Assembly (NCBI GenBank): GCA_030262795.1
Contig: JAJSZO010000068.1
Span: 1 to 11,291, forward strand
DNA length: 11,291 bases
DNA from: Deltaproteobacteria bacterium
Lineage (GTDB): Bacteria; Desulfobacterota; Desulfobacteria; Desulfobacterales; ETH-SRB1
Direction: 5' to 3'
Below the pieces are notes generated by a model. That model searched no databases, was not told where the DNA came from, and saw only the letters and a list, made by a program, of their open reading frames with translations. Within the stretch, counting starts at the first letter, position 1. Every line of letters begins with the position of its first letter. This document shows positions 6,828 to 11,291 of the stretch, piece after piece. Made by a program: the position numbers and the translations under genes.

Positions 6828-7519
6828 AGTTCCGGAAATGTCCGAAGCACATCTTCAAGACCTGAGACAGCCATCTCTTCTGCGGTAATCCAGCTTCCCT
6901 TTCTTCTTAAAAATGTGCCGATCTTAAAAAAGTTTTCGAATAATGAACGCTGGGTTTCATCAAAATGACCCACCCATAACATACTGCCATTTGAAACATC
7001 TATAAGATGAATATCAAATGCAACAGAAGCGGACGAATCAACGGAATACCGCGTCCCTACCCTATCCTTGAATTGATAAACATGCCCTACCAGTACTGCA
7101 TCGGCATAAAGAGCACGCCCGATTTTAACTAATATATCACGTTCCGACAACCCGGTTTTATCTGCCGCCAGCAAAACCGACATAGCACCCATGGACTGGC
7201 CGGGAAGTATAAGCTCAAAATCTTTACGGTTTTTAATTATAGCAATCAGGCGATCTGTAAAAAGATCAACTGCAAACGTTTCCACATCTCCTGTAGAAAA
7301 AACATTGCCGCATAACGGGCACCTGACATTAACATTTTTACCATATAAAATTGATAAATCTTTAAAAGGCAAAATCAACAACTTTTTTATACCGGATTTT
7401 GCTATGGGTGTTTCAGGAATAATTATATCAGACTTGCAGGCAGATAATAATAAAATTAACGCAAGAATACCAATTCCAACCAAACAGCGCAGATTATTAA
7501 GATGTATTTTCTGTATCAT
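6824..7519 (-). CDS. Putative lipoprotein of unassigned family, between hisB and hisA
   Basis: A 231-residue protein with a lipoprotein signal: basic N-terminus, hydrophobic stretch of about residues 13-26, lipobox LSAC with C28. Residues +2/+3 are K and S, so there is no Asp retention signal and an outer-membrane location is likely. The mature part starts with a beta-rich opening (KKLLILPFKDLS), then a CPLCG pair (C67, C70) with no second pair, then a helix and a segment ADAVLVGHVYQFKDR...IHLIDVSNGSMLWVGHFDET. That last pattern resembles the alpha/beta fold of CsgG/LpoB/GNA1162-type periplasmic lipoproteins. This likeness is by eye only, so no function is claimed. The start lacks a clear Shine-Dalgarno sequence and sits against a heptamer array. 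It overlaps hisA by 4 bp. Confidence 0.8.
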   Translation of the reverse strand: MIQKIHLNNLRCLVGIGILALILLLSACKSDIIIPETPIAKSGIKKLLILPFKDLSILYGKNVNVRCPLCGNVFSTGDVETFAVDLFTDRLIAIIKNRKDFELILPGQSMGAMSVLLAADKTGLSERDILVKIGRALYADAVLVGHVYQFKDRVGTRYSVDSSASVAFDIHLIDVSNGSMLWVGHFDETQRSLFENFFKIGTFLRRKGSWITAEEMAVSGLEDVLRTFPEL

Positions 7520-7527
7520 AAAAAATG

Positions 7528-7562
7528 GTTTTAAGTTTTAGGTTTTAAGTTTTAAGTTTTAA
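7528..7562. repeat. Perfect-register heptamer array (GTTTTAA)5
   Basis: Five 7-base units of GTTTTAA, one with a final G, run without interruption over 35 bp. They begin 9 nt upstream of the lipoprotein start codon, where a ribosome site would be sought, and none is found there. They probably lie in the hisB-to-lipoprotein intercistronic RNA. Confidence 0.85.
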
Positions 7563-7604
7563 ACCATTACCTTTGAGCTTTTGCCGTAAACCGTGAACCA
7601 TTAT

Positions 7605-7639
7605 CCCTGATCCCTGGCCCCTGATCCCCGACCCCTATC
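7605..7639. repeat. Heptamer array (CCCTGAT-type, five units)
   Basis: Five 7-base units in register: CCCTGAT, CCCTGGC, CCCTGAT, CCCCGAC and CCCTATC. The array ends 4 bp before the hisB stop (7643-7645). It has the same unit length and copy number as the neighbouring GTTTTAA array but an unrelated word. A copy of the third word type (CCGTGAACC) lies between them at 7591-7599. Confidence 0.8.
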
Positions 7640-7642
7640 TCA

Positions 7643-8236
7643 TCACAATGTACCTTTTGTAGAATGCACATCTGTAATACGGTCATCAAAAGAAACGGCT
7701 TGTTCCAGCGCCCTGCCGACGGCCTTGAAAATTGATTCTATAATATGGTGTTCGTTTTCGCCGTAGCTGACATTTATATGAAGATTCATCCCTCCCTTGG
7801 TAGAAAATGCCCTGAAAAATTCCTTTGCAAGGGAAAAATCAAACTTGCTGCCCGTGGTTTTTATATCCGGAATATTGAATATTAGATAAGGCCGCTTTGA
7901 TAAATCAATGGCAACCGATGCCAAAGCATCATCCATGGGAGTTACAGAAAAGCCATATCTCTTTATTCCCTTCCTGTCGCCGAGAGCTCTATCAAATGCA
8001 TCTCCCAATACAAGCCCGACATCTTCAACGGTATGATGAAAATCGACCTCAATATCTCCTTTTGCAGATATGCATAGATCAAAAAAACCATGGACAGCAA
8101 AAAGCGTAACCATGTGATCAAAAAAGGGAATACCGGTTGAAATCTCATGCTTGCCCTTACCGTTTAGATTCAGTTTAATATTGATAGCTGTTTCTTTAGT
8201 TTTGCGGTCAATCTCTGATGTTCGTTTCATACTCAT
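7643..8236 (-). CDS. hisB: HisB, imidazoleglycerol-phosphate dehydratase
   Basis: A 197-residue monofunctional dehydratase (no N-terminal phosphatase domain) that converts imidazoleglycerol phosphate to imidazoleacetol phosphate. The two manganese-binding signatures are present: FHHTVEDVG (H67, H68, E71, D72) and NEHHIIE (H163, H164, E167). Residues 36-42 (IPFFDHM) and the C-terminal STKGTL are also typical, and length is normal. The first ATG (8234-8236) is preferred over the ATG two codons later because GAAGGA lies at suitable spacing. It leads a hisB-lipoprotein-hisA group, but 123 bp of repeats separate it from the lipoprotein gene. No His-rich leader peptide was found upstream. Confidence 0.97.
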   Translation of the reverse strand: MSMKRTSEIDRKTKETAINIKLNLNGKGKHEISTGIPFFDHMVTLFAVHGFFDLCISAKGDIEVDFHHTVEDVGLVLGDAFDRALGDRKGIKRYGFSVTPMDDALASVAIDLSKRPYLIFNIPDIKTTGSKFDFSLAKEFFRAFSTKGGMNLHINVSYGENEHHIIESIFKAVGRALEQAVSFDDRITDVHSTKGTL

Positions 8237-8409
8237 ATCAGCAAAATCCTTCGTTTACCTGCATCTCACCGAATGTAAGGCATCCTTTTATTTTTGAGCG
8301 AACCCTTAATCTCATATTTGGGTTTTCAAATTTCTGGCAAATACCAATATTTTTTGGTTTTAATTTATAAAAAAATTTCGTATGAAAACGATTAGAAAAA
8401 AAAATCAAG

Positions 8410-8482
8410 TGGAGATGAGGGGGGTCGAACCCCTGACCTCGGCATTGCGAACGCCGCACTCTCCCAACTGAGCTACATCCCC
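8410..8482 (-). tRNA. tRNA-Ala (anticodon CGC)
   Basis: A complete 73-nt cloverleaf: acceptor GGGGATG/CATCTCC, D arm GCTC/GAGT, anticodon stem CGGCG/TGCCG with loop TTCGCAA (anticodon CGC, codon GCG), T arm AGGGG-TTCGACC-CCCCT, discriminator A. The third acceptor pair is G3-U70, the alanine identity element, which confirms the assignment independently of the anticodon. CCA is not encoded. A C and then TTGATTTTTTTTT follow the 3' end on the minus strand, and hisB begins 174 nt further on. Confidence 0.97.
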
Positions 8483-8498
8483 ACAAAATGCCCTAATT

Positions 8499-8527
8499 TT
8501 TATATCAAATAATATAGCATTGGTCAA
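8499..8527 (-). promoter_or_regulatory. Sigma70 promoter of tRNA-Ala
   Basis: On the minus strand TTGACC (8522-8527, 5 of 6), a 17-nt spacer and TATAAA (8499-8504, 5 of 6). Initiation would be about 8491, close to the tRNA 5' end at 8482. A GC-rich AGGGC follows the -10 box near the start point, the type of discriminator seen at stringently controlled stable-RNA promoters. Confidence 0.7.
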
Positions 8528-8563
8528 ATTAAATAAAATAAAACAAGGGTCGGATAACGTTTT

Positions 8564-8591
8564 CCTGATCCACGACTCCTGACCCATAGAT
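8564..8591. repeat. Degenerate heptamer tract (CCTGACC type)
   Basis: Four 7-base words in register (CCTGATC, CACGACT, CCTGACC, CATAGAT), related to the CCCTGAT array at 7605-7639. The tract ends just before the AAAGGA ribosome site of the YcaO gene. It is the weakest tract listed here. Confidence 0.45.
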
Positions 8592-8610
8592 AAAGGAATA
8601 ATAATTAATT

Positions 8611-10365
8611 ATGAATAATAAAATCATATTAACTGATGCATTTAAATATAATAATATTGATCAGGATAAAATATTACCACCGGAAGAAACAGTTAAGCAG
8701 TTTAAGGAAAAACTTAAAAAAATTGACCTTGATCTTCTGCAAGATACTGTAAGAATTGATAATGGAAGACTTGACATCCCTGTTTATTTCAGCATTTGCG
8801 GTAATGATGCATATGCTTTAACCGGAACAAGAAAACAGATGGGGAAAGGTGGTACTACACAGCAGGCTGAGGCAAGTGCCGTAATGGAGCTGGCAGAAAG
8901 ATTCAGCTTGTTCAGCTTTCGCAATAATCCGGAAAATTTTCTATTCGAAAAATATCGCAACATAAAAGATAAAGCTATCCCGTTTAAAATGATTGCGCAA
9001 TCCGTTAACGATGATTCCGACAATCTTGAAATTGCAGAAAAAATATTTGAGGGTATTCATTTTAAATGGACAAAAGCTTTCAATCTGACACAGAACAAAG
9101 AAATACTGATTCCATTTGACTGGTTTTTTACGATTAACGAGTTTAACGGTGCATGCGCCGGCAACTGTGTTGAAGAAGCGATCTCTCAGGGCATGTGCGA
9201 AGTTGTTGAAAGGCATGTATCATCAATAATAAGTCATAAAAAATTGAGGATTCCTTTAATTAATGCGGATTCGGTAACAGATCCCATGGTTGTTGAATTG
9301 ATAAAAAAATATAGAAATGCAGGTGTAAAATTATATATTTCAGATTTTTCCCTGCAAACCGGTATCCCCACTGTAGGTGTTCTGGCATACGACCCGCTGA
9401 CTTTTCCAAAAACCAGTGAAATAGTATGGACAGCAGGAACAACTCTTAACCCTCAGAAATCCTTAAGCCGCGCCCTTACAGAAGCTGCTCAGCTCGCAGG
9501 TGATTTTAATACCGGCTCAAACTATGTTGCAAGCGGTCTTCCCAAGTTCAAAGGAATAGAAGAAGCTGAATTTGTAATTAATCCGAGAAATGAGCCCGAA
9601 AATAAGATTGACATTAAAAACCTTCCTGATCTTTCTGATAATAATATTAAAGTCGAGATAGAAAACTGTATTTCTTCACTTAAAGAAAAAGGAATGGAAG
9701 TAATTGTTATAAACACAATGAATCAGAAACTGGAAATACCTGCTTTTTATACAATTATTCCCGGTGCACATTTCAGAGAAAGGGCTTTGGAAAACAGCGT
9801 ATGCATGTTTGCAGCAAAGCATATTGCCAATACATATGATCCGGAAACCGCTGTATTTAAGCTTCAAAATATCGAAAATATTCTTCCTGAAAAGTACTAT
9901 ATCAAATTCTATCTTGGCTCATGCCACCTTGCCATGAATAATCTAAAAACTGCTCTAACCTGCTTTACAAAATCGCTCGAACTTGAGCCTGCAAATCAGG
10001 ACAAACCCAGTATTTACTCTTATATGGGCGTTTGCCTTAAAGACATGGGGGAATACCACAATGCTATTTCAGCCCTTATGAAAGGCGAAAAACATGACAG
10101 TGAAAGAACCGATATCTATAATTCAATGGGATTTTGTTATTTCAAACTCAAGGAACATGAAAAAGCTATAGATTGTTTCAAAAAAGTTCTCCAAATTAAT
10201 CCGGGCTCAGCCATAGACTATGCTAACATTGCCTCAAACTACTGCGAAATGGGAAAACCGATTAAGGCAATCCAATATTACAAAACCGCTCTATCCATAG
10301 ATCCGGGAATAGATTTTGCAAAAGACAATATGGAAAAACTGCTGACTATCAATCAGGCGAGTTAG
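8611..10365 (+). CDS. YcaO-domain protein with C-terminal TPR repeats
   Basis: A 584-residue fusion. Residues of about 60-410 form a YcaO domain, the ATP-dependent fold that activates backbone amides in azoline, thioamide and amidine formation. Typical ATP/Mg-binding acidic motifs are visible: QQAEASAVMELAER (84-97), GNCVEEAISQGMCEVVERH (184-202) and SRALTEAAQ (286-294). Residues of about 430-570 are tetratricopeptide repeats; SIYSYMGVCLKDMGEYHNAI and DIYNSMGFCYFKLKEHEKAI are the clearest. The protein therefore does not end in the Pro-rich tail of azoline-forming YcaO enzymes. No E1-like, TfuA-like, RimO or dehydrogenase partner is in the window, so the substrate is unknown. AAGGA lies 13 nt before the ATG, a rather long spacing. 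It is divergent from tRNA-Ala. The stop codon is inside a small direct repeat. Confidence 0.9.
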   Translation: MNNKIILTDAFKYNNIDQDKILPPEETVKQFKEKLKKIDLDLLQDTVRIDNGRLDIPVYFSICGNDAYALTGTRKQMGKGGTTQQAEASAVMELAERFSLFSFRNNPENFLFEKYRNIKDKAIPFKMIAQSVNDDSDNLEIAEKIFEGIHFKWTKAFNLTQNKEILIPFDWFFTINEFNGACAGNCVEEAISQGMCEVVERHVSSIISHKKLRIPLINADSVTDPMVVELIKKYRNAGVKLYISDFSLQTGIPTVGVLAYDPLTFPKTSEIVWTAGTTLNPQKSLSRALTEAAQLAGDFNTGSNYVASGLPKFKGIEEAEFVINPRNEPENKIDIKNLPDLSDNNIKVEIENCISSLKEKGMEVIVINTMNQKLEIPAFYTIIPGAHFRERALENSVCMFAAKHIANTYDPETAVFKLQNIENILPEKYYIKFYLGSCHLAMNNLKTALTCFTKSLELEPANQDKPSIYSYMGVCLKDMGEYHNAISALMKGEKHDSERTDIYNSMGFCYFKLKEHEKAIDCFKKVLQINPGSAIDYANIASNYCEMGKPIKAIQYYKTALSIDPGIDFAKDNMEKLLTINQAS

Positions 10366-10391
10366 GCAAGCGAGTTAGGAACGTGGACGAA
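10357..10391 (+). repeat. Direct repeat at the YcaO stop codon plus a partial dnaG-leader-type palindrome arm
   Basis: GCGAGTTAGG occurs twice (10357-10366 and 10370-10379). The first copy contains the TAG stop of the YcaO gene. The second runs into TTAGGAACGTGGAC (10375-10388), identical to 5796-5809 in the right arm of the dnaG-leader inverted repeat, and continues GAA as in the complement of the left arm. No partner arm is seen here, so it is a half element. Confidence 0.65.
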
Positions 10392-10399
10392 TTAATATG

Positions 10400-10428
10400 T
10401 TGTAAAATTTAATATTTTATGTTATAAA
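10400..10428 (+). promoter_or_regulatory. Putative promoter for the small Cys-rich gene
   Basis: TTGTAA (10400-10405, 4 of 6), a 17-nt spacer and TATAAA (10423-10428, 5 of 6). Initiation would be near 10435, about 22 nt before the ATG. The same stretch can fold as an 8-bp AT-only hairpin (TATTTTAT/ATAAAATA, 10413-10431), so a weak transcription-stop function for the YcaO gene is an alternative reading. Confidence 0.45.
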
Positions 10429-10456
10429 ATAAAAATACAAAGGGGAAAAAGAAAAT

Positions 10457-10612
10457 ATGTCAGAAAAACATCCTGAATGTCCGCTCTATAATCCATTAAA
10501 TTGTAAAGAGTATTACAATCCAAAAGTGTGTGCATTTGTGAAGAAAGACAAAATATGTCTTAAAAAAAAGAAACCAAAACCAAAACCAAAATCAAAAAAA
10601 ATAGATGATTAA
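10457..10612 (+). CDS. Small four-cysteine protein with Lys-Pro tail, unassigned
   Basis: A 51-codon gene, ATG at 10457-10459 and TAA at 10610-10612. AGGGGA lies upstream at ribosome-site distance, with a plausible promoter before it. The product has two parts. Residues 1-35 contain four cysteines at 8, 16, 25 and 34 with near-even spacing (x7, x8, x8) and several Tyr, Asn and Pro residues (CPLYNPLNCKEYYNPKVC is one block). Residues 36-48 are almost only Lys with alternating Pro. There is no signal peptide or membrane segment. Metal binding through the cysteines and nucleic-acid contact by the basic tail are possible, but no family is recognised. It is in the same direction as the YcaO gene, 91 bp downstream, and convergent with the YqgE gene. 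Confidence 0.7.
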   Translation: MSEKHPECPLYNPLNCKEYYNPKVCAFVKKDKICLKKKKPKPKPKSKKIDD

Positions 10613-10617
10613 CCTGT

Positions 10618-10679
10618 GAACCGTTACTTTATCAGAAAAATCAGGCATGGCCTGCGGTGTCTGATAGAAGAAACGGTTC
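10618..10679. terminator. Large palindrome between convergent genes, probable bidirectional terminator
   Basis: The outer arms 10618-10635 and 10661-10679 pair almost completely (GAACCGTT...ATCAG with CTGAT...AACGGTTC; two differences). Inside is a second hairpin CAGGC-ATG-GCCTG (10642-10654). On the minus strand the inner hairpin is followed directly by TTTTT, as in an intrinsic terminator, and it includes the YqgE-family stop codon. The right arm lies within the last codons of that gene. The small gene ends 5 nt before the left arm, so the structure can serve both strands. Confidence 0.6.
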
Positions 10680-11195
10680 TATACCCATTTTTCTTACCGT
10701 CTCATTCCACCTGTCATCAACCTGAACATCAAAAATAATATCTTCATAAACAGGGCATGTAAGCCATGAATTTGCCATAATCTCTGCTTCAAGTTGTCCC
10801 GGCCCCCAGCCGGCACATCCCAAAGAAATTATATACAACTCAGGCCCTCTTCCCATGGCTATTGCGTCCAAAATATCTCTGGAGTTACTCATAGCGAGAT
10901 AAGGAGTAATCATAAAGCAGCTCGCCCATTCAAAGGGAGGGCCATGCAGCACAAATATTTCGCCTATATGGACAGGCCCGCCCAAATGAATTTTTATATT
11001 CCCTGCTTCAGGTATATAATCCATTTTAAGCTCATCAAAAATCATTTTCCCGAAGATACCGGAATGAACCCGATTCACAACAATGCCTACAGCTCCATCA
11101 GAATTATGCTCAGAAATACAAGTTACAGTCTGAAAAAAATTCGGCTCATTAAGGGCCGGCATTGCTACTATAAACTGTCCTTTAAGGTAAGCCAT
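10641..11195 (-). CDS. yqgE: YqgE/AlgH family protein (UPF0301)
   Basis: A 184-residue protein of the UPF0301 family. The family signatures are all present: GQFIVAMPALNEPNF then SEHNSDGAVGIVVNR in the N-terminal third (6-42), LGGPVHIGEIFVLH (71-84), and SLGCAGWGPGQLEAEIMANSWL (about 124-145). Length is normal. The biochemical function of the family is unknown; in Pseudomonas AlgH has been linked to regulation of alginate and other virulence traits. The protein has no signal peptide and should be cytoplasmic. The ATG at 11193-11195 gives the expected N-terminus, although the nearest Shine-Dalgarno-like GGA is about 12 nt away. Its last dozen codons are inside the palindrome at 10618-10679. Confidence 0.95.
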   Translation of the reverse strand: MAYLKGQFIVAMPALNEPNFFQTVTCISEHNSDGAVGIVVNRVHSGIFGKMIFDELKMDYIPEAGNIKIHLGGPVHIGEIFVLHGPPFEWASCFMITPYLAMSNSRDILDAIAMGRGPELYIISLGCAGWGPGQLEAEIMANSWLTCPVYEDIIFDVQVDDRWNETVRKMGIEPFLLSDTAGHA

Positions 11196-11237
11196 ATCGT
11201 TTAATTTCCAAAAATATTAACAATTTTCATTGAAAAA

Positions 11238-11267
11238 CTTATATTTTCATTTTAGGTTAGCTGTTAA
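11238..11267 (-). promoter_or_regulatory. Possible promoter of the YqgE-family gene
   Basis: On the minus strand TTAACA (11262-11267, 5 of 6), an 18-nt spacer and TATAAG (11238-11243, 5 of 6). A start near 11231 would leave a leader of about 35 nt. The region is very AT-rich, so chance matches are likely. Confidence 0.35.
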
Positions 11268-11291
11268 AATATATCTATAACTTTTTTAATA

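Noticed and set aside
7528..7639. CRISPR array
   Set aside because: The unit is 7 bp with no spacers; these are simple tandem repeats, and no cas genes are present.
8238..8315. 25-codon frame ending 1 nt before the hisB start, as a possible leader peptide
   Set aside because: It has no run of His codons, no Shine-Dalgarno sequence, and no clear competing hairpins or terminator, so histidine attenuation is not supported.
8238..8587. Minus-strand reading frames of 60-82 codons over the tRNA-Ala region
   Set aside because: They translate the tRNA gene itself (GDVAQLGECGVRNAEVRGSTPL-type peptides are well-known tRNA artefacts) and have no ribosome site.
8784..9867. Minus-strand reading frames of 60-91 codons inside the YcaO gene
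   Set aside because: They are opposite-strand shadows of a well-supported coding region, with no ribosome sites or recognisable domains.
10794..11204. 136-codon plus-strand frame
   Set aside because: It lies opposite the YqgE-family gene, which has all family motifs; the plus-strand product shows no domain.

Overview
The window reads as chromosomal DNA from an AT-rich Gram-negative bacterium, most likely a Desulfobacterota (former Deltaproteobacteria) and probably a Desulfobacterales-type genome. The reasons are the dnaG-rpoD pair followed by a tRNA and a Nif3/coiled-coil zinc-ribbon pair, a lipoprotein with an outer-membrane-type lipobox, tRNA genes without encoded CCA, and intergenic spaces full of palindromes and 7-bp tandem repeats. 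The taxonomic call is inference from gene order and protein character; no 16S or other taxonomic marker was available to test it.

Layout. From the left on the minus strand: a COG1579-type coiled-coil protein cut by the window edge (1-519); a repeat-filled spacer (520-710); a long-form Nif3 protein (711-1835); a tRNA with anticodon CAT (1853-1925); a 76-bp MITE-like insertion with 11-bp flanking duplications (1961-2058); rpoD (2049-3824) and dnaG (3830-5689), tightly coupled. The 394-bp spacer 5690-6083 holds a 38-bp inverted repeat in the predicted dnaG leader, a good sigma70 promoter at 5888-5916, and a 123-bp multi-hairpin palindromic element just after hisA. Next come hisA (6084-6827), a lipoprotein gene overlapping it by 4 bp (6824-7519), a spacer made largely of two different heptamer tandem arrays, and hisB (7643-8236). 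A tRNA-Ala(CGC) with a clear promoter closes the minus-strand block (8410-8527). On the plus strand are a YcaO-TPR fusion gene (8611-10365) and a 51-codon Cys/Lys-rich gene (10457-10612). The window ends with a convergent minus-strand YqgE/AlgH family gene (10641-11195).

Function. dnaG and rpoD form the core of a macromolecular-synthesis operon (primase and housekeeping sigma factor), with the rpoD ribosome site inside the end of dnaG. hisB and hisA supply two histidine-biosynthesis steps; hisH and hisF are not here. The protein genes are mostly conserved housekeeping genes. The unusual material is between them: a probable non-autonomous mobile element inserted exactly where the rpoD stop codon overlaps the -35 box of the tRNA promoter, a heptanucleotide repeat family at several loci, and several long palindromes in leaders and gene ends. 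The YcaO-TPR protein next to a tiny four-cysteine protein is the only pair that could hint at an uncharacterised function, and that link is speculative.
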